64,000 nucleotides of DNA from Aliiroseovarius sp. S1339 (GTDB lineage: Bacteria > Pseudomonadota > Alphaproteobacteria > Rhodobacterales > Rhodobacteraceae), in NCBI RefSeq assembly GCF_023195695.1, contig NZ_JALPQG010000001.1, positions 62,001 through 126,000 on the forward strand, read 5' to 3'. Positions 8,005 through 19,234 of the stretch are shown in pieces. The stretch's first letter is position 1. Each line of letters opens with the position of its first letter. Both the position numbers and the translations under genes were made by a program. A model generated the notes under the pieces. The model was not told the origin of the DNA. It saw nothing but the letters and a program-made list of their open reading frames with translations, and searched no databases.

Positions 8005-10095
8005 CTAACCAACTGAAATCAAACGGATCGCTTCATCCTGCCGCATGAGCCAAAGCAGCACGCGGGCGGCGTGGCCGCGCGGCGTGGTCAGGTCCGGGTC
8101 TTGCTGCAGCAACAGGCGGGCATCTTTTTGCGCCACTGCCATCAGACCTGCCTGATGTTCCAGATCGCCAACCCAAAAGCGTGGAAGGCCCGATTGTGCC
8201 GTGCCCAATACGTCGCCTGCCCCGCGCATTGCCAAATCCGCTTCGGAAATCACGAACCCGTCTTCTGTGTCGCGCATCACCGCCAGCCGTTTCTCGCCGC
8301 CTTCGGTCAGCGGCGGCTGATACATCAAAAGACAGGTCGACGCCGCCTGCCCGCGCCCCACCCGTCCGCGCAACTGGTGCAATTGCGCCAGCCCGAAATG
8401 CTCGGCTCGTTCGATCACCATGATCGAGGCATTGGGCACGTCGACTCCGACTTCGATTACCGTTGTCGCGACCAACAGCTTGGTTTTGCCCGCCACAAAA
8501 TCTGCCATGGCAGCGTCTTTCTCGGCAGGTGGCATCTGACCATGGACCATGCCGACCACGCCTTCACCCAACGCAGCGCGCAGGTGTTTGAACCGTTCTT
8601 CTGCGGCGGTCAGTTCCATCACCTCGCTTTCCTCGACCAGCGGGCAGACCCAATAGGCCTGCGCGCCGTCGGCAATCACACCACGCAGCCGTTCGACCAC
8701 CTCGTCGATCCGCCCGGAGGACACCAGCACAGTTTTGATCGGTTTGCGCCCCGGTGGTTTTTCATCCAGCACCGACACATCCATGTCGCCATATTGCGCC
8801 AGTGCTAAACTGCGCGGGATCGGCGTGGCGGTCATCACCAATACGTCTGCGGCCTGCCCCTTGGCACCCAATTCCATTCGTTGGGAGACACCAAACCGGT
8901 GCTGTTCATCTACAATGGCCAGACGAAGATCATGAAATTCAACGTCTTTTTGAAACACGGCATGGGTGCCGACAAGGATGTGAATGTCACCTTTCGCCAA
9001 CGCTTCCAACTTGGCGCGCCGCTCGGCCCCCTTATCGCGCCCGGTCAGGATATCGACCACAACACCTGCGGCTTCCGCCAAGGGACGCAGGCCTTGCAAA
9101 TGTTGTCGCGCCAGAATTTCAGTGGGGGCCATCATGACGCCCTGCCCGCCAGCCTCGACCGCGACCAGCAGCGACAGCAGCGCGACCAAAGTCTTTCCCG
9201 ACCCCACATCGCCCTGCAACAGCCGGTTCATTCGCTTGCCCGAAGCAAGATCGGCGGCGATCTCGTCAACCGCACGGGTCTGGGCGCTGGTTGGCGCATA
9301 GGGAAGTGCGGCCAGAACCTTGGCCTGTAAGTCGCCTGTGCCCACGCTGACCCGCCCCTTGCCACGTCGCACCTTGGCGCGTGCTAAGGCCAGCGTCAGT
9401 TGGTGGGCGAAGAACTCGTCATAGGCCAGACGCCTGCGCGCGGGCGATTGCGGCGACAAGTCATCCGCGCCTTCCGGGCCATGCGCCGCCATGAGCGCCT
9501 TGTTCCAATCGGGCCAGTGTTCACGTGATTTCAGCTCTGGGTCGATCCATTCTTTCAAGATGGGCAGACGGGTCAGAACCTCGCCCACACCCTTGGTGAT
9601 CACGCGCCCGGTTACCCCCGCAGTCAGGCGATATACAGGCTCATAATCAGGGATACTGGCGGCGTCATTTGGTTTCACGATGTAATCGGGATGCACGATC
9701 TGCAACTTCCTGTCGAAACTTTCCACTTTGCCGGAAATCACGCGCTTTTCGCCTTCGGGCAGTTGTTTGCCAAGCCACGGGCCGTTTGCGTGAAAAAATA
9801 CGAGTTCAAACGCGGTCAGGTCGTCGCGCACCTCAATCCGATAAGGCGCTGACTTCGTGCGACCCGGCCTGTGTTGCACCACCTCAATTTCGACCGTCGC
9901 CATCTCGCCGGGCAAAACTTCGGTGATTGAGACGCGGAATTTGCGGTCAATCCCCGCATGGGGCAACCAGAACAGAAGATCACGTGGAAGCTCTATCCCC
10001 AATGTTCCCAAGGCCTTGGCGGTCTTTTCGCCAATCCCGCCGAGGGTTTCCAGATCGGCAAACAAGGGAAACAGGATTTCGGGACGGGTTGCCAT
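8005..10095 (-). CDS. recG: ATP-dependent DNA helicase RecG
   Basis: RecG is a double-stranded DNA translocase that remodels stalled forks and recombination intermediates. The 696-residue protein has the N-terminal wedge (OB) domain, then Walker A in RLLQGDVGSGKTLVALL, motif Ia MMAPTEILARQHL, the DEQH box in IVDEQHRFGV, motif III VMTATPIPRSLAL, and the C-terminal helicase lobe with QLRGRVGRG and the TRG-type segment GFVISEADLAMRGAGDVLGTAQSG. Length is normal. The start lies three bases from the end of ligA on the same strand, so the two are probably co-transcribed. A LexA-type box lies just past its stop, but it points at the next small gene and not at recG. Confidence 0.96.
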   Translation of the reverse strand: MATRPEILFPLFADLETLGGIGEKTAKALGTLGIELPRDLLFWLPHAGIDRKFRVSITEVLPGEMATVEIEVVQHRPGRTKSAPYRIEVRDDLTAFELVFFHANGPWLGKQLPEGEKRVISGKVESFDRKLQIVHPDYIVKPNDAASIPDYEPVYRLTAGVTGRVITKGVGEVLTRLPILKEWIDPELKSREHWPDWNKALMAAHGPEGADDLSPQSPARRRLAYDEFFAHQLTLALARAKVRRGKGRVSVGTGDLQAKVLAALPYAPTSAQTRAVDEIAADLASGKRMNRLLQGDVGSGKTLVALLSLLVAVEAGGQGVMMAPTEILARQHLQGLRPLAEAAGVVVDILTGRDKGAERRAKLEALAKGDIHILVGTHAVFQKDVEFHDLRLAIVDEQHRFGVSQRMELGAKGQAADVLVMTATPIPRSLALAQYGDMDVSVLDEKPPGRKPIKTVLVSSGRIDEVVERLRGVIADGAQAYWVCPLVEESEVMELTAAEERFKHLRAALGEGVVGMVHGQMPPAEKDAAMADFVAGKTKLLVATTVIEVGVDVPNASIMVIERAEHFGLAQLHQLRGRVGRGQAASTCLLMYQPPLTEGGEKRLAVMRDTEDGFVISEADLAMRGAGDVLGTAQSGLPRFWVGDLEHQAGLMAVAQKDARLLLQQDPDLTTPRGHAARVLLWLMRQDEAIRLISVG

Positions 10096-10098
10096 AGC

Positions 10099-13179
<3,081 letters not shown>

Positions 13180-13181
13180 GC

Positions 13182-13811
13182 GTGTTGATCGCACCTGCCA
13201 TCACCGGGTTTGCCACCGGCTTTTCCCTTATTCTGGCCATTGGGGCGCAGAACGCGTTTGTCCTGCGTCAGGGGTTGATGCGCCAACACGTGTTCTGGCT
13301 GTGCCTGTTTTGTGCCGCCTCTGACGCGCTGTTAATCGCTGCAGGTGTGCTTGGCTTTGGCGCGTTGGTGACGGCTTGGCCGACCCTTCCCCTGATCATG
13401 GCGCTGGCCGGGGCAGGTTTTTTGATCGTCTACGGGGCGATGCGATTTGTTGCCGCCGCCAAAGGCGACTACGCGATGGAGATCGAGGGGAAGTCCCGAT
13501 CACTGGGCGCGGTGATTGCCATTGCGGCGGCCTTCACATGGGCCAATCCGCATGTCTATCTGGATACGCTGGGGCTGATCGGTGCGATCTCAACCTCGTT
13601 TGGCGACTGGTCCCAACGCCTTGCCTTCGGCGCGGGGGCAGTCACCTCCAGCTTCGCGTTCTTCTTCTCGCTGGGCTATGGCGCACGGCTGTTGGCCCCA
13701 ATCATGCAGAAATCTGGCGCATGGCGGGTGCTGGATGTGATCATCGGCCTGACCATGTGGGCAATTGCAGCCGGGCTGGTCAACGGTGTCGTGAGTGGCG
13801 CAATCGGCTAG
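13182..13811 (+). CDS. LysE/ArgO family amino acid exporter
   Basis: The 209-residue protein has six hydrophobic segments and begins with ITGFATGFSLILAIGAQNAFVLRQG, the signature of the ArgO/LysE branch (GAQNAFVLRQG). FTWANPHVYLDT in the middle matches the second conserved block of the family. Such proteins export basic amino acids such as arginine or lysine; the substrate here is not determined by sequence. The start is a GTG two bases after the DUF502 stop. Its last four bases overlap the end of the convergent patatin gene. Confidence 0.92.
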   Translation: MLIAPAITGFATGFSLILAIGAQNAFVLRQGLMRQHVFWLCLFCAASDALLIAAGVLGFGALVTAWPTLPLIMALAGAGFLIVYGAMRFVAAAKGDYAMEIEGKSRSLGAVIAIAAAFTWANPHVYLDTLGLIGAISTSFGDWSQRLAFGAGAVTSSFAFFFSLGYGARLLAPIMQKSGAWRVLDVIIGLTMWAIAAGLVNGVVSGAIG

Positions 13812-14860
13812 CTAAACATCTCTTCCAGATCGACGGTGCCGCGGGTGTTCAGATCATCGCGATGGCTGTCCAGAAACGCGCCCGCAGCGGCCCGCCCGGC
13901 TGCTTTCAGTCGGTGCAGCATCACCGTAGAAGGCACGAGCTTGGTGGCCGTGCTCAGATCTCGCATCAGCACGTCATCCGAAATCATATGAACCAACACA
14001 TCGCGCATTTGGCCAGAGGTTAACTTTCCCACCGAAATCAGTCGCTTGACGAAATTGATGGCCCTTAGCTCACGCAGAAGCGACGAGTTGAAGCTGATCT
14101 CGTTGATCCGGTTCTGAATATCAGCCGCGTTTTGCGGCACATCCGGGCGAAAAAGCGGGTTGATGTTCACTACGACCACATCAGCGGGAAGCGTCGGCTC
14201 AAACAACGGAAACAAAGCTGGATTGCCGGAATATCCGCCATCCCAAAACGCCTCATCCTTGCCGGTCTTGGGATCTTTCATTTCAACCGCCTGAAACACC
14301 GTCGGCAAACAGGCCGAGGCAAGGATCGCCTCGGTGCTGATTTCGGCCCCGTCAAATACCCTGATCTTTCCGGTGCGTACATTGGTGGCTGAGACATACA
14401 GGCGTGGACCGATATCCGCGCAGACTTGGTCGAAATCGAACTTTTCAACGACCGAATGCAGCGGGTTCATATAGAATGGACCATAGGCATAAGGGCTAAG
14501 GACGCGACTGGCCATATCCGCCCAAGCAACCATCGGCGAGGCTTGGAAAGCCTGGCTGATCAGCTCGTTCTGCGGCGCGAACTGCGCAAACCACGAGGTC
14601 AGGCGCAGGTCATGAACGCCCGCCACCGAATGCCAAAGTGCATCCAGATTGGCGCGCGCGGCGTCGCGGTCTTGTCCTTTGCCGTCGGCCACCAAACCGG
14701 ACTTCAAGGCCGCGCCGTTTAACGCGCCCGCCGAAGTGCCGGAAATGCCCGCAATCTCGATCCCTTCATCGTCCAGCAGACGATCCAATACGCCCCAAGT
14801 GAAGGCGCCATGTGCCCCGCCGCCCTGCAGGGCCAAGTTGATACGTTTTGGTTTTGCCAT
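13808..14860 (-). CDS. Patatin-like phospholipase family protein
   Basis: This 350-residue serine hydrolase carries the patatin features: the oxyanion segment LQGGGAHGAFTWGVLD near the N-terminus, the nucleophile elbow GTSAGA (Ser about 43), and the catalytic Asp in FWDGGYSGNP. Patatins use a Ser-Asp dyad to cleave acyl esters. It ends near residue 350 with a helical C-terminal part. The gene lies six bases after bdhA on the same strand, so both are probably transcribed together. Since BdhA acts in 3-hydroxybutyrate breakdown, the patatin may act on storage polyester or acyl substrates linked to that path; this is inference from position only. Confidence 0.9.
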   Translation of the reverse strand: MAKPKRINLALQGGGAHGAFTWGVLDRLLDDEGIEIAGISGTSAGALNGAALKSGLVADGKGQDRDAARANLDALWHSVAGVHDLRLTSWFAQFAPQNELISQAFQASPMVAWADMASRVLSPYAYGPFYMNPLHSVVEKFDFDQVCADIGPRLYVSATNVRTGKIRVFDGAEISTEAILASACLPTVFQAVEMKDPKTGKDEAFWDGGYSGNPALFPLFEPTLPADVVVVNINPLFRPDVPQNAADIQNRINEISFNSSLLRELRAINFVKRLISVGKLTSGQMRDVLVHMISDDVLMRDLSTATKLVPSTVMLHRLKAAGRAAAGAFLDSHRDDLNTRGTVDLEEMFS

Positions 14861-14866
14861 ACCCGA

Positions 14867-15652
14867 TTACAGCGCTGTCCAGCCGCCATCGACCGAAATC
14901 GAGGTGCCGGTGATTTGTGCGGCCGCGTCCGAGCACAGGAACACAGCGGTGCCGCCCATCTGCTCGACCGTGGCAAATTCTTTTGACGGCTGGCGGGTCA
15001 GCATCACATCGCGCACCACTTCGTCGCGGCCCATGCCATGGGTTTTCATCTGATCGGGGATTTGCGCTTCAACCAATGGTGTCAGGACATAGCCGGGGCA
15101 AATGGCATTGCAGGTGATCGCCTCTTCGGCTGTTTCAAGCCCTATGGTCTTGGTCAGCCCGATCACCCCGTGTTTGGCCGCGATATAGGCTGATTTATAT
15201 GGCGACGCGGTCAGACCATGTGCCGACGCGATGTTGATCACACGCCCCCACCCGGCCTTGCGCATCATCGGAAGCGCGGCGGCGATGGTGTGGAAGGCCG
15301 AATTCAGGTTGATCGCGATGATGGCGTCCCATTTTTCGGGCGGAAACTCCTCGACCGGGGCCACGTGCTGGATGCCTGCATTGTTTACAAGGATGTCGCA
15401 CTGCCCCGCTTTTTCAATCAACCCGCGGCACTGATCGGCTTTTGACATATCGCCCTGTATATAACGTGCGGTCACGCCAAACTCTCGGCCGATGTCAGCG
15501 GCCAGCGCGTGATCGTCTTCATTGTCGGTGAAAGAATTCAGAACCACATCCGCGCCAGCGCGCGCCAGTTCGCGTGCAATCCCAAGTCCGATCCCCGAGT
15601 TTGATCCGGTGATGACAGCGGTTTTGCCGTCCAGCGATGTCGTGATGGCCAT
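14867..15652 (-). CDS. bdhA: 3-hydroxybutyrate dehydrogenase
   Basis: BdhA oxidises (R)-3-hydroxybutyrate to acetoacetate with NAD in polyhydroxybutyrate turnover. The 261-residue short-chain dehydrogenase has the coenzyme motif TGSNSGIGLGIAREL, NNAGIQHVAPVEEFPPEKW, and the active-site YxxxK in SAYIAAKHGVIG with the preceding serine in NIASAHG. IQHVAPVEEFP and TISVDGGWTAL are characteristic of 3-hydroxybutyrate dehydrogenases among the many related enzymes. A good ribosome site, GAGGAG, precedes the start. The patatin gene follows six bases downstream. Upstream lies a small RNA gene on the same strand that ends in its own terminator before the bdhA promoter region. Confidence 0.93.
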   Translation of the reverse strand: MAITTSLDGKTAVITGSNSGIGLGIARELARAGADVVLNSFTDNEDDHALAADIGREFGVTARYIQGDMSKADQCRGLIEKAGQCDILVNNAGIQHVAPVEEFPPEKWDAIIAINLNSAFHTIAAALPMMRKAGWGRVINIASAHGLTASPYKSAYIAAKHGVIGLTKTIGLETAEEAITCNAICPGYVLTPLVEAQIPDQMKTHGMGRDEVVRDVMLTRQPSKEFATVEQMGGTAVFLCSDAAAQITGTSISVDGGWTAL

Positions 15653-15824
15653 TATGGTCTCTCCTCGGATAACTGATGTTGCGATGCAGCATACCTCAAC
15701 GCCGTTTACACGCCAGCGGTTTCACACCCTGCCAATTCAGCTTCGGTCAGGTTGGTTTTGTGACAGCCAATTGCCCCCGATTCTCTTGCAAAGCCGGACG
15801 GGCAAGCAGTCTGCTTTCGGCCAT

Positions 15825-15900
15825 AAAAAAAACGCCCGCACGAAGCGGGCGTTAAGTTATTGAGGCAGGTTTCATACAGGCAAGAAACCTATCGAGCAGT
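15825..15900 (-). ncRNA. Putative orphan small RNA, about 76 nt
   Basis: No reading frame lies here, yet the minus strand has a complete transcription unit. A promoter (15935-15907) is followed by a predicted start at about 15900. The transcript holds a hairpin with perfect seven-base arms AGGTTTC (15890-15884) and GAAACCT (15873-15867), a short single-stranded spacer, and a terminator with nine-base arms AACGCCCGC and GCGGGCGTT around UUCGU, ending in eight Us (15832-15825). The unit is complete before the bdhA gene begins 170 bases further on, so it is not simply a bdhA leader. I do not recognise the family. The layout (short hairpin, linker, strong U-tailed terminator) is that of an Hfq-type regulatory RNA, but function is unknown. 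Confidence 0.62.
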
Positions 15901-15906
15901 GCACTC

Positions 15907-15935
15907 TTTATAGGCGGTCAGGCGCCGTGTTCCAA
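15907..15935 (-). promoter_or_regulatory. Sigma-70 promoter of the putative small RNA
   Basis: On the minus strand TTGGAA (15935-15930), 17 bases, then TATAAA (15912-15907). Both hexamers are close to consensus and the spacing is ideal. Start expected near 15900. Confidence 0.65.
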
Positions 15936-16013
15936 GCTAAAAGTTTGAAAAGGCTATTTTTCGCCTCTAAGGTTTCCTAAATCAAAACAGGGACGTGAAG
16001 GAATATTGCGCCG

Positions 16014-17831
16014 ATGAGAGCATCCGTCATCCATAAGTTACGCGGGCTGGCCGGGGCGATTGCCCTGTCGGTGGTCGCGACCCAAATCGGCCATGCAGAG
16101 CCCAGACATGGCATAGCTATGTATGGAGACCCTGTCCTTCCACCTGATTTTGTGTCCCTACCCCACGTCAACCCAGATGCCCCGAAGGGCGGCAAGATCA
16201 TTTTTGCCGAGGCAGGCAGCTATGATTCGCTACACCCGGTGATCCGCAAGGGCAGCGCGCCGTGGCAACTTCGCTTCATGTTGTTCGAAAGCCTGATGGG
16301 CCGCAGCTATGACGAACCCTTCACGCTTTATGGCCTGCTGGCCGAATCGGTCGACACGGACGAGGCGCGAACTTGGGTCGAATACACCCTGCGCGAAGGC
16401 ACCAAATTCTCTGACGGAAGCGACCTGACCATAGCAGATGTGATGTGGTCTTACGACATGCTCGGCGAATTTGGGCACCCTCGCTATCAGGGCGCCTGGG
16501 GCAAAGTCGAGACGATGGAACAAACCGGACCGCGCTCGGTCAAATTCACCTTCAACGAAGAAGACCGCGAGCTTCCGCTGATCCTTGGAATGCGCCCCAT
16601 CATGAAGAAAGCCCAGTGGGAGGGGAAGGACTTTGAGGCCTCGGGCATCGACGTGATCCCCATCGGATCGTCGCCCTACGTGATAGGAGATTTCGAGCCG
16701 GGCCGGTATCTGACCTTGAAACGTAACCCCGATTACTGGGGCAAAGATGTGCCGTTCATGCAGGGCCAAGCCAATCTGGATGAAATCCGGTTTGACTATT
16801 ACGGCGACGGCGACGTGACGTTCGAAGCGTTCAAGGCAGGCGAGGCGACCACCCATCGCGAAACAAATTTGCAAAAATGGGCGGGTCAGTTTGATTTCCC
16901 GGCGGTGCAATCGGGTGACATCGTGCTGTCCGACATCCCCCATCAACGCCCAACTGGCATTATGGGCTATGTGATGAACACCCGGCGCGACGCCTTCAGC
17001 GACATTCGGGTGCGCGACGCGATGATCCACGCGTTCAATTTCGAATTCATAAATCAAAGCATCAATGCAGGCGCAAAGAAGCGTATCCTGTCGTACTTCC
17101 ACAACTCGGTGCTTGGCATGGCACCGGGTGAACCGGCCGAGGGTTTGGTGCGTGACATGTTGATGGAATATGATGAATTGCCAGAAGGCGCGGTTGAAGG
17201 CTACGCCCTGCCCGTCTCGGACGGATCGGCCCGCAACCGGCAAGGTCTGCGCGCCGCGATGGACCTGATGGAGGCCGCAGGCTGGACCGTTCAGGACGGC
17301 GTGATGAAAAACGCAGATGGCGTGCCGTTTACGTTTGAAATCCTGCTGAACTCCGGGTCGTCCGAAAACCGGCAGGAAATTGACTTCTTCGCCGCTGGTC
17401 TGGAACGCTTGGGGATCGTGCCGACCATCACCTCGGTCGACAGCGCGCAGTATAAAGAACGCACCAACGCGTTTGACTTCGATTTGGCTTATTACTGGCG
17501 CGGGCTGTCACTGAGCCCCGGCAATGAACAGAAGCTCTATTGGGGCTCGGAAAGCGCTGACAAAGAAGGCACACGCAATTGGATGGGTGTCAAAAGTGCG
17601 GCGATTGATGGTCTGATTGACAAAATGTTGAATGCCAAGGGCCAGGACGAATTTGAGGCTGCCACCAAGGCGCTTGACCGCGTGCTGACTTCGGGACGCT
17701 ATGTGATCCCGCTGGGTTATACCGACCTGTCGCACATCGCACATGTGAAAGAGCTGAAATACCCCGAACATGTGCCGATGTATGGCGACTATCTGGGCTT
17801 CCAGCCCGAGATTTGGTGGTACGAGGAGTAG
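16014..17831 (+). CDS. Extracellular peptide-binding protein of an ABC transporter, YejA-like
   Basis: This 605-residue protein is a periplasmic family 5 solute-binding protein. A signal peptide (MRASVIHKLRGLAGAIALSVVATQIGHA) precedes HGIAMYGDPVLPPDF and NPDAPKGGKIIFAEAGSYDSLHP, the N-terminal signature of the YejA/oligopeptide subfamily. LREGTKFSDGSDLTIADV and LKRNPDYWGKD are SBP5 family blocks. It would deliver peptides to a membrane permease, but no permease or ATPase genes lie beside it, so it is an orphan binding protein here. GAAGGA precedes the start. The 361 bases upstream hold its promoter region and the opposite-strand small RNA. Confidence 0.92.
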   Translation: MRASVIHKLRGLAGAIALSVVATQIGHAEPRHGIAMYGDPVLPPDFVSLPHVNPDAPKGGKIIFAEAGSYDSLHPVIRKGSAPWQLRFMLFESLMGRSYDEPFTLYGLLAESVDTDEARTWVEYTLREGTKFSDGSDLTIADVMWSYDMLGEFGHPRYQGAWGKVETMEQTGPRSVKFTFNEEDRELPLILGMRPIMKKAQWEGKDFEASGIDVIPIGSSPYVIGDFEPGRYLTLKRNPDYWGKDVPFMQGQANLDEIRFDYYGDGDVTFEAFKAGEATTHRETNLQKWAGQFDFPAVQSGDIVLSDIPHQRPTGIMGYVMNTRRDAFSDIRVRDAMIHAFNFEFINQSINAGAKKRILSYFHNSVLGMAPGEPAEGLVRDMLMEYDELPEGAVEGYALPVSDGSARNRQGLRAAMDLMEAAGWTVQDGVMKNADGVPFTFEILLNSGSSENRQEIDFFAAGLERLGIVPTITSVDSAQYKERTNAFDFDLAYYWRGLSLSPGNEQKLYWGSESADKEGTRNWMGVKSAAIDGLIDKMLNAKGQDEFEAATKALDRVLTSGRYVIPLGYTDLSHIAHVKELKYPEHVPMYGDYLGFQPEIWWYEE

Positions 17832-17987
17832 CACGCCAGTTGCGCGCATTAGCGGCTGTGCTTGGCTTTAGCCGAGTGTTCCAAGAGCGTATGTCCGCGT
17901 AGTCAGGGTTCATCACAGACTTGTCAGGCAGATGGATCGCGCGCTGTGCTAAAAATCGAAAAAATATCTATGAAAGGATTTGATTTC

Positions 17988-18443
17988 ATGCGCCATTCTA
18001 GAATTCTTGCCAGCCTTGCTGGTCTCGCAATGATGACCCAAGCCGCTACTGCCGAGATGGTCGAAAAGGCCAGCCCTCATTCCGTACCCGTCACCATCGA
18101 CAGACTTCAGGCGGCGGTTGAAGGTGCAGGCGCGACCGTCTTTGCGCGCGTGGATCATGCCAAAGGCGCGGCGTCGATAGATACCGAACTGCGCCCGACC
18201 GAAATGCTGATGTTCGGCAATCCCGCGCTTGGCACGCCAGCCATGTTGGACAGCCAGACCGCCGGACTTGATCTTCCGTTGCGGGTGTTGGCTTATGCAG
18301 ATGGTGACGGTCAGGTGCATGTTGTTTATCACGCGCCCGCCTCACTCGTCGAAGATCACGGCCTGCCTGCCGATGCAGAATACATCGCAAAGATGACTGG
18401 CGCTTTGGACAAACTGACTGACAAGGCGATTGCGGCGGAATAA
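17988..18443 (+). CDS. DUF302 domain protein, secreted
   Basis: The protein has 151 residues: a signal peptide (MRHSRILASLAGLAMMTQAATA) and a DUF302 domain with SVPVTIDRLQAAVEGAGATVFARVDHA, TELRPTEMLMFGNPALGTPAMLDS and a late YHAPASLVEDHGL. DUF302 proteins are small periplasmic or cytoplasmic proteins of unknown role. I chose the ATG at 17988 because AAAGGA lies upstream; an in-frame ATG at 17970 would add six residues and lose that ribosome site. The gene stands alone, convergent with the XRE-cupin regulator. The upstream 156 bases show nothing certain beyond a weak hairpin near 17870. Confidence 0.87.
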   Translation: MRHSRILASLAGLAMMTQAATAEMVEKASPHSVPVTIDRLQAAVEGAGATVFARVDHAKGAASIDTELRPTEMLMFGNPALGTPAMLDSQTAGLDLPLRVLAYADGDGQVHVVYHAPASLVEDHGLPADAEYIAKMTGALDKLTDKAIAAE

Positions 18444-18528
18444 GCGCGCACTGGCTGACAAAGTGAGAACGGAAACCGCGCAAATCTCGGGTTTCGCCAA
18501 CTTGGCTTGGAATGCAGTCCCACAAAAC

Positions 18529-19155
18529 TCAGGTCAGCGATGTCACCCACAGGATCGTTGCGTCCTCGTCGCTGACCGAGACCACGTTATGGCCCATCGA
18601 GGCGTCGTAATACGCGCTGTCGCCACGTTTCATCTCGACCGGTTCATAAAATTCGGTGATCAGGCGAATGGCTCCGGTCAGGACGTATAAAAACTCCTCG
18701 CCATCATGGCGCACCCAGCCGTCAAACTCGTCAAACGCGCGCGCCCGCACCCGTGCGCGATACGGCAACATCGCTTTCTTGGTCAGCGCGCCTGCCAGCA
18801 ACTCGTGCTCATAGGTTGCCGTCGCGTGTGCTGCACCCGCGCCGGTTTTGGTCACCGTCATACGCCCAGACACCTGCGCGGCCTTGGGCGCAGTGAAAAG
18901 CTGCGGCACCGAGATTTCCAGCCCGACCGCCAGCTTCTTCAACGCATCATAGGTCGGTGACATCTGCCCGTTTTCGATCTTGGATAGCGTCGAGCGGGCA
19001 AGCCCCGCCTGGCGCGCCGCTTGCTCCAACGTCCAGCCATGGGACTTGCGCAGATCGCGCACCCGCGCGCCAAGGTCCAGCGGGCTTGGATCGGGCGTTT
19101 CCTCGCCGTTTTCACGGGCCAGACGGATCAGGCTGGGCTGTTCAGGTTTCATCAT
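18529..19155 (-). CDS. XRE-family regulator with C-terminal cupin domain
   Basis: A 208-residue transcription factor. Residues about 30-80 form a helix-turn-helix of the XRE/Cro type (VRDLRKSHGWTLEQAARQAGLARSTLSKIENGQMSPTYDAL, seen in parts), and the C-terminal 100 residues form a cupin barrel (DGEEFLYVLTGAIRLI, RGDSAYYDASMGHNVVS). Regulators with this layout, for instance PuuR-like ones, bind a small ligand in the cupin and often control a neighbouring metabolic gene. The divergent acyl-CoA ligase gene starts 80 bases away and is the natural candidate target; no clear operator palindrome was found between them. Confidence 0.9.
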   Translation of the reverse strand: MMKPEQPSLIRLARENGEETPDPSPLDLGARVRDLRKSHGWTLEQAARQAGLARSTLSKIENGQMSPTYDALKKLAVGLEISVPQLFTAPKAAQVSGRMTVTKTGAGAAHATATYEHELLAGALTKKAMLPYRARVRARAFDEFDGWVRHDGEEFLYVLTGAIRLITEFYEPVEMKRGDSAYYDASMGHNVVSVSDEDATILWVTSLT

Positions 19156-19234
19156 GCCCTTTCAATACACCGAAATCGGTCTGATGCAACCGCGTGCACT
19201 TGCAACTTCGCCGCCCCCTTGGCACATCTGAGCG

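Noticed and set aside
8071-8808. A 245-codon open frame antisense to recG
   Set aside because: Rich in Arg, Gln, His and Cys as expected of a shadow of GC-rich coding sequence, with no support of its own.
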